Shown in pieces: positions 23,479-32,768 of a stretch of DNA of 64,000 nt. This DNA comes from Paenibacillus sp. V4I3 (lineage in GTDB: Bacteria; Bacillota; Bacilli; Paenibacillales; NBRC-103111). A program made the translations under genes and the position numbers. Under the pieces are notes generated by a model. That model was not told the DNA's origin and ran no database searches. It saw only the letters and a program-made list of their open reading frames with translations. The stretch spans positions 5,740,501-5,804,500 of the forward strand of contig NZ_JAUSZA010000001.1 in NCBI RefSeq assembly GCF_030817215.1, given 5' to 3'. How positions within the stretch are numbered: position 1 is the first letter of the stretch; every line of letters starts with the position of its first letter.

Positions 23479-24735
23479 TTAGTTACCCACTTTTATTTTA
23501 TCTTGATCTTTTAGTTGATGTTGACCAGATATGACAAGAATTTCGTCTTCTTTAACTCCGGAAATAATTTCCTGATTGGTCTCATTCAAACGACCAAGTT
23601 CAACTTTACGCTTCTGTACCGTTTCACCATTTACAATATAGACAAAGTTATTCCCGCCCTCGCGAACGATGCTAAGACTTGGAACGACAGGTACATTTTG
23701 TTCATCATCTTTAGTAAGTTCCACTTGTGCCTTGGAGCCTGGTTTCAGATTGCCATCCGGATTCGGAACCTCCAATTCCAGATCATAAGCTTTGGATTGC
23801 CCGTTAATTACATCCGATAAGTAAATCACTTTGGCTCCAGCTTTCGTCGTTACCCCAGGTATGTAGAAAGTCAATTCGCTCTTGCCTCTAACAAGGTTAG
23901 CCGATGCTTCGGTAAGCTGGGCTTTGATTTTGACCGGATTCGTCTGTTGAACTTCCCCTACGCGGCCGCCAGGCGCTAACGTTTGGCCGACAGTCACGTT
24001 GAGATCTGTTAACACGCCGGAAGCTGGCGCTTTTACCTCAAGATTGCTAAGAGTCCTCTCAATATTCCTCGCACTTACTTGCGCCGATTCTAAACTAGTC
24101 TCTACTTGTGCGAGCGAATTCGTCTCTTGCAGTGTTTTCAGTGATCTACGTGCGCTTGCTAAATCTTTCTTTCTATTAATAAGCGCCGTTTCCGCCTGCT
24201 CTAATTGAGATTTCGTTGCTGTGCCTAGATCATATTCATTGCGAACCGTGTTGTAGGCTTTCTCTAGATCAGTAACGGCGGTCTCCAACTTAGAAACACC
24301 ATCCTTGGCATCTTCTATGCCGTTCGATGTCTTCTGTTTAGCCTCCGTAAGCCCTGCCTGCGCCCCTTTAATATTAACGGAATTCAAATCCTTCTGTATA
24401 AGAACATCCGTTGGATCCAAACGGAAAAGCACATCGCCCTTCTCTACAATATCTCCGCGTTTCTTCACGATTTCAATGACTTCGCCACCAGACTTCGCGA
24501 CAATATCTAATTGTACGGATGATACCACGTCACCGACTTGTTCAACAGGCTCACCAATCTTTTGCTTGGCTATCTTGGCCGTTTTGACTACCTTGACCCC
24601 TTGCTCGGCTGCAGCAGTTGTTGCTGCTGGGCTTGCTGCTGGTGATGCGGAACATCCTACGGCTATCGCCGCGCTAAGCGCGACGACACCGAATAATTTG
24701 GTACTCTGTTTAATCATAAACAACTGACGTTTCAT
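23479..24735 (-). CDS. RND efflux adaptor lipoprotein (HlyD/AcrA type)
   Basis: This 418-residue membrane fusion protein has a lipoprotein signal (GVVALSAAIAVGCSA, lipidated Cys about 28). It contains a split biotinyl-lipoyl domain (VVSSVQLDIVAKSGGEVIEI and, after the coiled coil, LEVKAPASGVLTDLNVTVGQ), an alpha-hairpin (about 120-215) and a beta-barrel/MP domain. It should link the RND pump to the outside of the membrane or wall. ATG follows GGAG. It sits 30 bp after the RND gene and was presumably co-transcribed with it. Confidence 0.92.
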   Translation of the reverse strand: MKRQLFMIKQSTKLFGVVALSAAIAVGCSASPAASPAATTAAAEQGVKVVKTAKIAKQKIGEPVEQVGDVVSSVQLDIVAKSGGEVIEIVKKRGDIVEKGDVLFRLDPTDVLIQKDLNSVNIKGAQAGLTEAKQKTSNGIEDAKDGVSKLETAVTDLEKAYNTVRNEYDLGTATKSQLEQAETALINRKKDLASARRSLKTLQETNSLAQVETSLESAQVSARNIERTLSNLEVKAPASGVLTDLNVTVGQTLAPGGRVGEVQQTNPVKIKAQLTEASANLVRGKSELTFYIPGVTTKAGAKVIYLSDVINGQSKAYDLELEVPNPDGNLKPGSKAQVELTKDDEQNVPVVPSLSIVREGGNNFVYIVNGETVQKRKVELGRLNETNQEIISGVKEDEILVISGQHQLKDQDKIKVGN

Positions 24736-24764
24736 ATTCGTTTTCTCCTTTTCCCTTGTTTAGC

Positions 24765-27700
24765 TTATTGGAGGGCAGATGCTGCTTGCTCCGATTGGAT
24801 TGAATTCGACTTTCCTTTTCTCTTGAAGAGGCGGCCTTCTCTTTTCTTAAATAAGATCTCATATATGATAGGCACAATTACGAGTGTTAGTAGAGTTGAA
24901 GTCGTAAGACCACCAATAACTACGACAGCCAAACCTTTGGAAATGATCGTTCCTTTGGATAATCCAAGTCCTAAAGGCATCAGTGCAAGGATAGTAGCAC
25001 CTGCCGTCATGATAATAGGTCTTAACCTCGTAATACCCGCTTCAATAAGTGCGTCACGAATCGAATAATCTTGCTCTCTCAGCTGCTGTACGCGGTCTAC
25101 GAGTACAATCGCGTTTGTTACAACGATACCGATCAGCATTAGGAAGCCGATGAGCGATGTTACATTGATCGATTCGCCCGTTATTAGGAGTCCTAAAAGG
25201 CCCCCAATCGCAGCAAGCGGCAGTGAAAACAGAATCGCAAGCGGTGCTCTAGCGTTTCCAAAGGCAATAACCATGACCATGTAAACAATGAAGATGGAAG
25301 CGATGATGGCCATAAACATTTGCATGAAGCTTCTGTTAATATCATCGGATACGCCCTTCACTTCACGAGTAACACCTGAAGGAAGTTCTAACTTAGCTAA
25401 CTCTTCCGTAATTTTCTTGCTGACGCCGCCTTTATCCGTGGCATCAATTTTCGCTCTTACACTGACGATTTGTTCTTGGTCTTCACGACTAATGCTATTT
25501 GGTGCTTCAATCTGTTTGACTCGAGCGACTTCATTTAACTGAATCGTTTGACCGGTAGGAGTCTTAATTAAGAAAGTACCCAGTTTATCCACAGAGTTTT
25601 TGTAAGCGGGATTTAACATAACTTTGGTGGCATAGGTGACGTTATTAAATTTAAGATCGCCAAGCTTCTCTTCCGCAATCCATGCGTTGACCGATTGTAA
25701 AATTTGAGCACTGGAGAGTCCATACAAGCGTGCTTTATTTTGATCTACCGTAATCTCTACTTCGGTTTTGGAATCACTCAAGCTGTCTTTAATGTCGTTC
25801 AGCTCAGGGAACTCCTTCATTTTATCTTTAACCAGCTGCGATGCTTGCTTAAGATAAAGCTGGTCATCCCCTTTAAGGGAATAGGAGAAATCGGATCCAG
25901 TTGAGGTAGGAGGCCCACCTGTAAACAATTGTATATTCGCATCGGATCCTGGAGGCATCAGTTTCAACATATCTTCCTTATACTTTTTGACACCTTCTGT
26001 CGCATCGGTTTCTGCTGTTAGCTCGAAAAACATCATCGCTCTATAAGCAAATCGGTCACTGCTCTGGTTGTAACCTACAAGGGATTCAATGTACTTGAAT
26101 GCTGGTTTGCCGGCTTTGTCCAAATGTAATTTCAAGTCTTTTTCAAGCTCTTTGGCCTTCTCATTCATCATTTCGATGGATGTTTCTCGCGGCATTTTAA
26201 TCTCAATAACCCCTTGTTTAACGGCTTCACTATTGGGCATGAAAGCCACCGCTAAATTAGGTACTGTAATGATGATCGAGAGAATAAGGGCAGCACCAGC
26301 CATCAATAATGTTTTGATGCGGTTATTCAAGGACCATATGATCGCTTTTTTGTAATTCTCACCCATAGGTCCAACATGATTATCATCGTGATTGGTAAGC
26401 TTCTTGCTTCGAAGTACCATCAGCTTCGCCAGCATCGGGATTACCGTTAATGCAACGATCAATGATGACATTAAGGCAACGACTAGTGTAATGGCAAAAG
26501 GACGGAATACTTCACCAACAACCCCGCTAACAAATCCGATGGGACCAAATACACCCACTGTTGTAATTGTAGAGGAAGTAATCGCACTAGAAACCTGTTT
26601 CGTTGCTAATTTGATAACAGATTCGTTACGTTCTTGTGCTCTTTGCAATTGACTATAGATATTCTCAATAACGACGATACTATCGTCCACGACCCGCCCG
26701 ACTGCAATGGCCATTCCTCCTAACGTCATGATGTTAAGGGAAATCCCTAGAGGTCCCATGACTAGTAACGTAACAAGAATCGAAAGAGGAATCGAAACGA
26801 GTACGATGATCGTCATACGTATATTACGCAGGAAGAGCAAGATCATTAATGAGGCAAGCACTGCGCCTAATCCGCCTTCTTGCACCATACCATGGATGGA
26901 ATCTTTAATATCGTTGGCTGAATTGTAAATTTTGTGGAATTTCACGCCAGGCAGCGTTTGTCCCCAGTCTGTCATAAGCTTATCTGCACTATCTGCAAAC
27001 TCTACAGCATTCGCTGCTTTCGTTTTGTAAAGCAGTACACCGATGGCTGGTTGATCATCTAATCTTGCAATGAACTTGGACTCGCTGATAGCTTCAACTT
27101 TGGCAATTTGTTTGAGAAGAAGCGTATCGCCTGTTTTCGTTGTGATTTTCAAATTGTCTAAATTGTAAATCGTATCCATTTCACCTTTGACTCGAACCAT
27201 CTGCGTGTTTCCATTGAAATCTACCGTACCCGCAGGACTAGATACCAATGAGGCTTTGATCAAACCCGAAACATCTGCCGGCGTTAGGCCATAATTATTC
27301 ATCGCAGGAGCATCCAACTTAATGGTAAGTACAGCATCCTGATTGCCTACAGAGTCAACATGGTCAATCCCTTTGAGCCCATTAAAGCCGGGAAGAATCG
27401 TATCCTTGTAGGCTTTATCCAGCTCGGTTTGGTTCATTCCTGCCTCACCGTAAACCGCTAAATAATAGACCGGTTCGGAAGAAAAGCCTGCTGTTAACAC
27501 TTTAGGCTTCTCAGAGCCTTGAGGCAGCTTAACATTGGAGATCAGGCTCTCCACATCTTTCTTAACATCTTCAGGCTTTTTATCTTGGTCTAACTCCAAA
27601 ATAATCTGTGAATAATTGTCCTGTGATCCGGAGCTTAGGGTTTTGAGTCCATCCAACCCTGCGACAGCCTTCTCTAACGGCTTTGTAATTTCATCCAGCA

Positions 27701-27875
27701 CATCCTTCGGAGGTGCTACGTATGTAGTGCTAATAATGACGACCGGAAATGTAATATCTGGCATACTTTCTACCTTTAGTGTGGTTGTAGAATACGTTCC
27801 TCCTACGACCAACAGCAGTATGACGATGAAAATCGCTGCCACATTTTTCATTGAAAACTCGGTTAACTTGGACAT
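24765..27875 (-). CDS. RND-family efflux pump (AcrB/SwrC-like)
   Basis: The longest frame starts with GTG at 27926; ATG 27875 behind GGGGAG at 8 nt is preferred and gives 1036 residues. The layout is an RND proton-driven transporter: TM1 (VAAIFIVILLLVVGG), a large extracellular loop, TM2-6, a second loop and TM7-12. TM4 has IAVGRVVDDSIVVIENI with the paired Asp of proton relay. Such pumps export lipopeptides, drugs or other amphiphiles in Bacillales (SwrC exports surfactin). The substrate here is unknown. A terminator lies between this operon and the gene upstream at 28156. Confidence 0.93.
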   Translation of the reverse strand: MSKLTEFSMKNVAAIFIVILLLVVGGTYSTTTLKVESMPDITFPVVIISTTYVAPPKDVLDEITKPLEKAVAGLDGLKTLSSGSQDNYSQIILELDQDKKPEDVKKDVESLISNVKLPQGSEKPKVLTAGFSSEPVYYLAVYGEAGMNQTELDKAYKDTILPGFNGLKGIDHVDSVGNQDAVLTIKLDAPAMNNYGLTPADVSGLIKASLVSSPAGTVDFNGNTQMVRVKGEMDTIYNLDNLKITTKTGDTLLLKQIAKVEAISESKFIARLDDQPAIGVLLYKTKAANAVEFADSADKLMTDWGQTLPGVKFHKIYNSANDIKDSIHGMVQEGGLGAVLASLMILLFLRNIRMTIIVLVSIPLSILVTLLVMGPLGISLNIMTLGGMAIAVGRVVDDSIVVIENIYSQLQRAQERNESVIKLATKQVSSAITSSTITTVGVFGPIGFVSGVVGEVFRPFAITLVVALMSSLIVALTVIPMLAKLMVLRSKKLTNHDDNHVGPMGENYKKAIIWSLNNRIKTLLMAGAALILSIIITVPNLAVAFMPNSEAVKQGVIEIKMPRETSIEMMNEKAKELEKDLKLHLDKAGKPAFKYIESLVGYNQSSDRFAYRAMMFFELTAETDATEGVKKYKEDMLKLMPPGSDANIQLFTGGPPTSTGSDFSYSLKGDDQLYLKQASQLVKDKMKEFPELNDIKDSLSDSKTEVEITVDQNKARLYGLSSAQILQSVNAWIAEEKLGDLKFNNVTYATKVMLNPAYKNSVDKLGTFLIKTPTGQTIQLNEVARVKQIEAPNSISREDQEQIVSVRAKIDATDKGGVSKKITEELAKLELPSGVTREVKGVSDDINRSFMQMFMAIIASIFIVYMVMVIAFGNARAPLAILFSLPLAAIGGLLGLLITGESINVTSLIGFLMLIGIVVTNAIVLVDRVQQLREQDYSIRDALIEAGITRLRPIIMTAGATILALMPLGLGLSKGTIISKGLAVVVIGGLTTSTLLTLVIVPIIYEILFKKREGRLFKRKGKSNSIQSEQAASALQ

Positions 27876-28114
27876 TCTCACTTCTCCCCTATCACCAGCT
27901 TTAATACCTACATCCTTCGTGCTCACTCACTCAATCATCATACTTGGAATTTCTTAACAAAATATAAACTAGAATTGAAAATTTTATGTTTTTTCTCGGT
28001 CAGGATTTATTATAGCTCTTCATTTTGATAAAAACAGGTGAGGGAAGTCATATTCCAGTCATATATTGGGTCATATGAGCAGCAAAACGGCTATGACTTC
28101 ATGTGACTTAAATG

Positions 28115-28142
28115 AAAAAAAGCGAAGGCTGAATGCCCTCGC
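28115..28142 (-). terminator. Terminator after the upstream secreted protein gene
   Basis: On the - strand GCGAGGGC pairs with GCCTTCGC around a 5-nt loop (28122-28142), followed by TTTTTTT. It ends the ABC-type export operon 14 bp after its last stop. The RND operon therefore needs its own promoter in 27880-28114, which I could not place. Confidence 0.85.
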
Positions 28143-28155
28143 TCCAAATAATGAA

Positions 28156-30306
28156 TTAGTCCGTTGTGATAAACCAATCAGCTTTCTGTGTGGCCAGCAG
28201 CTTTCTCTGACCTTGAAACTCGTCATAAATACTGAGTGTATACTTCTGTAAGAATTTGGTGTTATAAATGAGGCCCGGATCAGGATTTGTAATCTTGAAA
28301 TTCTCCCGCTTGCCAAGACGCATCTTCGTATCTTCATCTGCGGTTGAGTCTCCGTTAATAACGTCAAAGTCTTTGAAATCAAACTTTTTCTCAAATCGTT
28401 TAATCCCGCCGCCATCTTCAAAAACCAGCAGCAAGTTATGACCTTCGGTATTAATTTCCGTCAGTTTTTCTTTGGTTAATTCGTAGTTGAATTTTAAAGT
28501 AAAGACGTTATTATCAATCGATGTCCCAATTTTATCAATCGTAATAGTATAGGGGAATAATTCGACATTTTTAAGCGTTGTGGCTACATTCGTCTTCTCA
28601 TCAGGCAGCCAGTAGGAAACTGGATTCACATAGGAATCAGCAACGGCTTTCTCACCTTCCGACAGCTTCCCTTCAGTCACTGCTTCTCCAAGAAGTAAGT
28701 TCATATTCGCTGTCGTGTAGCCTTTTGGCACAGAAGCCCATACATTTAATAACGCTTTTCCTGTTGGACTAATCTTGTTCTTTACTTCAGCAATAGTTGC
28801 CGGGAAAACCGTTCCATCCGATGATCGGAAATTGGCGACGAACTTGGATACATTCGTGAAACGCTTCTCCAAATTGGTTGCTTCCACCATAGCAGAGTAC
28901 ATGATATTCGTTTTATCCTCATATGTGGATACACTTCGAACTACATACTTCGCTTTACGCCCAATATCATTGGATGTATAGGACTGCCCCATACCAATGA
29001 AAGGGATGGCCTGCAGCTCTGCCTGTGTGGAAAACTCCAGCACATCCGTTGCTGTAGCAGTGCCCGTACCAGTACCCGCCGGCGGCGTTTCTCCCTCATT
29101 CTCTTGAAGAACTAATTTAATTTGAGAAAATTCATACGTATACGGGACCTTGCCTGCTATTTGCAAATTGACGCTCGCTCCTGCTCCCAATCCAATTACT
29201 TTAGCTGTCTGAATGAGCTTGGCATCAATTTTCACTGCGCCATCAAGCAGGAAATACCCTGATAATTTCGGGATCGGAAGTGACTCCTCACCTTTATTAC
29301 TTAGTGTCAAATCGGCCGTTAATAAGTCTTGATCTTCCCAAGGCAGTCGGTGCAGTCCATTAAGTTGAGTTGTATAAATACCGGATTTACTTGTGAAGGA
29401 ATACTCCTTACCTACAGAGCCTCCTTCTTGCTGCGTAACGGCAGGCAGCCCAAAATTCGCAACGGAAACATTCAATTTCAAGTCAGGAATTGTTTCTGCT
29501 ACCGCCAACTGCCAATCGTCCGTTGAAACAGCTACCGGAATGGAACCGGATAGCTGAATTTCTTTGCTTTCTTTCGGATTGATCTTCAAATCTTTCAACC
29601 CTTTGGCTTCCAGCGGATAAAGCAGACCCTCTTTCGTGCGAATTGAGAAGAGGTAAGCAGGAATCGTAACGGTATGATTGCCAGCATTCTCTAAAGTCAC
29701 ATATACGGTGGGAACGTGATATTTTTCATTCTTATTGCTGACAAACTTTTTAATTGCAGCTTTCACGTTGGTTCCATTTACAGAAATTGCTGCAGCACCA
29801 TCTGAAGGCGTTACATCTGTATAGGTATCCGGTACTGCGATTTCTCCCAGCACACGCTCGAAATTGGACTGGCTAAAATCCCATTTGATAAATTGGACAA
29901 CGAGATCATGCAGGTTCGTGCTGGTGTTAACAGTCGCATAGAACGTTAAATCTGTCGTTGAACCGGGAGCAACCCGGTTCTTATCCTTATCTGCGGGCAG
30001 CAAGCGTGCTGAAAATTGATTGCCAGATTTGCTTTTCAACCGAACCCAATAATCAATAAATTGCAGCTCACTGCTCCCCTCGTTGTGAATAGTAATGGTA
30101 AATGTCGCGAGCTTTCCGCTTTGATCAGGCAAAACATGGATCTGTTTTAATTCAAAGTAACTACTGCCTGTGATGGAAACCTTACCAATGGTTGCAGTAA
30201 TAGCGGATAGACTGCTATCCGCCCAAGCGGGCGTTACAGCTCCGAGCGCCAATGCAGCAGACAAGGCAATCGTTGCCAAGCGATTATTGCGTTTCTTGAT
30301 ATACAT
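28156..30306 (-). CDS. Secreted protein of the export locus (paralogue B)
   Basis: A 716-residue exported protein with a signal peptide (RLATIALSAALALGAVTPAWA). It has several strand-rich Ig-like blocks with 'FTITIHNEGSSELQFIDYWV' and 'VTLENAGNHTVTIPAYLFSI' type segments, a short Gly/Thr linker (GTGTGTATATD, about 413-425) and a C-terminal domain with FPYTITIDKIG. It resembles paralogue A at 21703. It is the last gene of the MacAB-like operon, 53 bp after the solute-binding protein. No enzyme motif seen; role unknown. Confidence 0.75.
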   Translation of the reverse strand: MYIKKRNNRLATIALSAALALGAVTPAWADSSLSAITATIGKVSITGSSYFELKQIHVLPDQSGKLATFTITIHNEGSSELQFIDYWVRLKSKSGNQFSARLLPADKDKNRVAPGSTTDLTFYATVNTSTNLHDLVVQFIKWDFSQSNFERVLGEIAVPDTYTDVTPSDGAAAISVNGTNVKAAIKKFVSNKNEKYHVPTVYVTLENAGNHTVTIPAYLFSIRTKEGLLYPLEAKGLKDLKINPKESKEIQLSGSIPVAVSTDDWQLAVAETIPDLKLNVSVANFGLPAVTQQEGGSVGKEYSFTSKSGIYTTQLNGLHRLPWEDQDLLTADLTLSNKGEESLPIPKLSGYFLLDGAVKIDAKLIQTAKVIGLGAGASVNLQIAGKVPYTYEFSQIKLVLQENEGETPPAGTGTGTATATDVLEFSTQAELQAIPFIGMGQSYTSNDIGRKAKYVVRSVSTYEDKTNIMYSAMVEATNLEKRFTNVSKFVANFRSSDGTVFPATIAEVKNKISPTGKALLNVWASVPKGYTTANMNLLLGEAVTEGKLSEGEKAVADSYVNPVSYWLPDEKTNVATTLKNVELFPYTITIDKIGTSIDNNVFTLKFNYELTKEKLTEINTEGHNLLLVFEDGGGIKRFEKKFDFKDFDVINGDSTADEDTKMRLGKRENFKITNPDPGLIYNTKFLQKYTLSIYDEFQGQRKLLATQKADWFITTD

Positions 30307-30359
30307 GGTAATGAGCGTCCTCCTTCATAATATCATCCTATTAGAAATTCCAGCCTGCC

Positions 30360-31838
30360 TTAGCCAGCAGGTACAGCCTGTTGTATCATCGGGTTCATAG
30401 GCGTATTCGGATTTTCCTTCATTTGTTTGAGCATCGCATCCCCCTGGGTTTGCCATTGCTTGAGCGCTTCGCGAGCTGTTGTTTTCCCTTGAAGGACACT
30501 CATAAACTGCGTTCGACCGATTTCCTGTACCTGATAAATGTTAGGATTATTGCGATAAATTTTCATGTTATTATCCATTGGAGCTGGTGTCACATTGTAG
30601 AAAGCTTCCATATGAAATTCCAACCCATCTTTGGGCTTCAAATATTTGGAGCGGGCAACCAAGTTATAGGAACTGTGAGATTTCAATTTTGCCCAATCTT
30701 CGCCATTAATGAACTTTATGAATTTCCAAGCATCATCAGGGTTTTGCGCTTTGGCATTTATACCCATAATACCATTCATATAGATGGATCCGCCAACACC
30801 TTTTGCTTCCGGGTGGGAAGGAATCGTTACGACATCCCATTCAATTGGTGTGTAACCTTTAAAATTGGCTGCATTTTTGTTCGCATTCGTAAGCTGTTGA
30901 ATTTGACCATAATTGATTATCGCCATGGCCAACCGGCCTGACATGAAATCATCATACGCAAAAGGATTATTTTGATCATACTGACGATTCATTTGCTTCT
31001 GCGGATCCATCATCTCTGGGAACACATTCTCTTTTTGCATCTGAGCCATTTTTGCCCAAACCTTTTCCCATTGGTCCGTATCCACTGTCATTTTCTCACC
31101 GGCATCATCGAACATTTTCAATTGCAGGGGAGCTGTATACATTTGCATACCATAGAACAAATCTCCGCCTTGAGATTGCGTATTAAACGAGAAACCATTG
31201 ATGCGGCTCTCCCCTTCGCCTTTAACAAGGCGTTTGGAAAGATCGAACGTCTCATCCCATGTCATCCCATCCTTAGGAAAATCGACACCCGCATCTTGGA
31301 ACATTTTCTTATTATAAATGAGTGCCGAGGAGCTGAATGTTGGAGCAAGTGCGTAAAGCTTCCCGCCGCCTGCATTTTTCATGCCATCGATAACCGCTGG
31401 AACGATTCCTGCGGTGTCGAATTTATCTTTCGTTATTCGTTGATCCAGCTGTGTGAGCATGTTGCTTTCAATCATATCCGGCAGCTGTTCATATCCAAGC
31501 ATAACCACATCCGGCGGATTATCACCCTGCATCACTTCCTTCAGCTTTTCCATAGGATCGGGCATTTTCTCTCCAGGCTGAATGTTGCCATAACGGTACT
31601 TTTCATCCATCGTTGGAATCAATTCAATCTTGATATTGGGATTGGCGAATTCAAATATTTCGGTGAATTGCTGTCTGAAATACTCGTCTTCACCTCCGTA
31701 CATCATAGAAGTCGCGATCTTAAGCACGCGCTCTTGTTTATCATCGGTTTTTTCCCCTTTGGTACAAGCAACAGCTAGTGGGGCTACCATAGCCAGTGTT
31801 AGGGTTGTAGCAAGCATTTTACGCGAGATCATTTTCAT
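30360..31838 (-). CDS. Extracellular solute-binding lipoprotein (family 1)
   Basis: This 492-residue lipoprotein has the signal TLTLAMVAPLAVACTKGE (lipidated Cys about 25). It has the bilobal family-1 binding protein pattern: PPDVVMLGYEQLPDM, YALAPTFSSSALIYNKKMF, and a C-terminal lobe with NPDDAWKFIKFINGEDW. Such proteins usually feed sugar importers (CUT1), but no matching importer permeases are nearby. Its start overlaps the ATPase stop as ATGA, and it precedes a secreted protein. Membership of an FtsX/MacB-type operon is unusual and suggests capture or sensing of a ligand for the export system. Confidence 0.88.
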   Translation of the reverse strand: MKMISRKMLATTLTLAMVAPLAVACTKGEKTDDKQERVLKIATSMMYGGEDEYFRQQFTEIFEFANPNIKIELIPTMDEKYRYGNIQPGEKMPDPMEKLKEVMQGDNPPDVVMLGYEQLPDMIESNMLTQLDQRITKDKFDTAGIVPAVIDGMKNAGGGKLYALAPTFSSSALIYNKKMFQDAGVDFPKDGMTWDETFDLSKRLVKGEGESRINGFSFNTQSQGGDLFYGMQMYTAPLQLKMFDDAGEKMTVDTDQWEKVWAKMAQMQKENVFPEMMDPQKQMNRQYDQNNPFAYDDFMSGRLAMAIINYGQIQQLTNANKNAANFKGYTPIEWDVVTIPSHPEAKGVGGSIYMNGIMGINAKAQNPDDAWKFIKFINGEDWAKLKSHSSYNLVARSKYLKPKDGLEFHMEAFYNVTPAPMDNNMKIYRNNPNIYQVQEIGRTQFMSVLQGKTTAREALKQWQTQGDAMLKQMKENPNTPMNPMIQQAVPAG

Positions 31839-32767
31839 TTTGATTTTCCTCCAACGGTTTGTGAATTTGATTCAATTCGTTCGATATCTTCACTCGTAGA
31901 TAAATCTTTCGGTGCTTTAATCATAATTTTCTCGCCGTCAAACTCCATCGTAGCTTTACCGTCAATCTGCAGAGCGTTCAAATAAGCCTTCGGAACCTGC
32001 AATCGTCCCGCGCGGTCTAGTACCACATACTCCTCATGGTCTTCACCCGTGAGCCCTGCCGACGTTCCATCAAGTGCCGAAATCGAAGGATTGCGGGCAA
32101 TAAACTCCGAACTTGTCATGCCATCTCGAATGGCAACGACTCGCCCTACTTTGCCTGCCATGGACATATCGTGGGTAACAATGACAATCGTCACACCTAA
32201 TTCCTTATTCAGCCGTTGGAAAATAGAAAGGATCATATCCGCCGTCTTCGTATCCACCGACCCCGTCGGTTCATCCGCAAGCAGTAAACGCGGACGGTTT
32301 GCAAGCGAAATCGCAATCGCCACGCGCTGCTGTTCACCACCGGATAGTTCTTGCAGCTTGTTGTTCAAGCGGTGGCTGAGGCCCACCCATTCAAGCAGTT
32401 GTTTCGCGTAGGCAGGGTCATAGTTCCCGCTGAGCATCATTGGCATTTCTACGTTCTCGAGCGCAGTCAGGTAAGAGACGAGATTTCGCGCATTATTTTG
32501 CCAGATAAAGCCAACTGTATGTCGTTTGTAATCAACGAGCTGCTTATCGGTAATCTTCAGTAAATCCCAATCGCCGACTTTCACTTGACCTGCAGAAGGG
32601 CGATCAAGCCCTCCTAATATGTTCAGCAATGTGGACTTGCCGCTTCCGCTATTCCCAATAATGGCCATAAGCTCGCCGGCATCGATCTGAATGTTTAGCC
32701 CTTGCAAAGCGACAACTTCAATCTCGTCTGTTTTATAAATTTTGACTAAGCCCTCGCAAGTAATCAC
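31835..32767 (-). CDS. ABC transporter ATPase with C-terminal AbrB-like domain
   Basis: GTG start behind GAGGAG; 310 residues. Residues 1-225 are a LolD/MacB-type ATPase: Walker A GNSGSGKST, Q-loop FIWQN, signature LSGGEQQR, Walker B LLLADEP and the His switch THD. Residues 245-286 form an AbrB/MazE-like swapped-hairpin pattern (EEYVVLDRAGRLQVPKAYL, then LQIDGKATMEF and KIMIKAP). I know no common ABC exporter ATPase with this domain. It may dimerise the ATPase or bind DNA. It lies directly after the FtsX-type permease and is coupled to the solute-binding protein. Confidence 0.9.
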   Translation of the reverse strand: MITCEGLVKIYKTDEIEVVALQGLNIQIDAGELMAIIGNSGSGKSTLLNILGGLDRPSAGQVKVGDWDLLKITDKQLVDYKRHTVGFIWQNNARNLVSYLTALENVEMPMMLSGNYDPAYAKQLLEWVGLSHRLNNKLQELSGGEQQRVAIAISLANRPRLLLADEPTGSVDTKTADMILSIFQRLNKELGVTIVIVTHDMSMAGKVGRVVAIRDGMTSSEFIARNPSISALDGTSAGLTGEDHEEYVVLDRAGRLQVPKAYLNALQIDGKATMEFDGEKIMIKAPKDLSTSEDIERIESNSQTVGGKSK

Positions 32768-32768
32768 G

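Noticed and set aside
30381..31778. Long + strand ORFs opposite the solute-binding protein
   Set aside because: They are shadows of a well-supported lipoprotein gene and have no ribosome binding sites or recognisable motifs.
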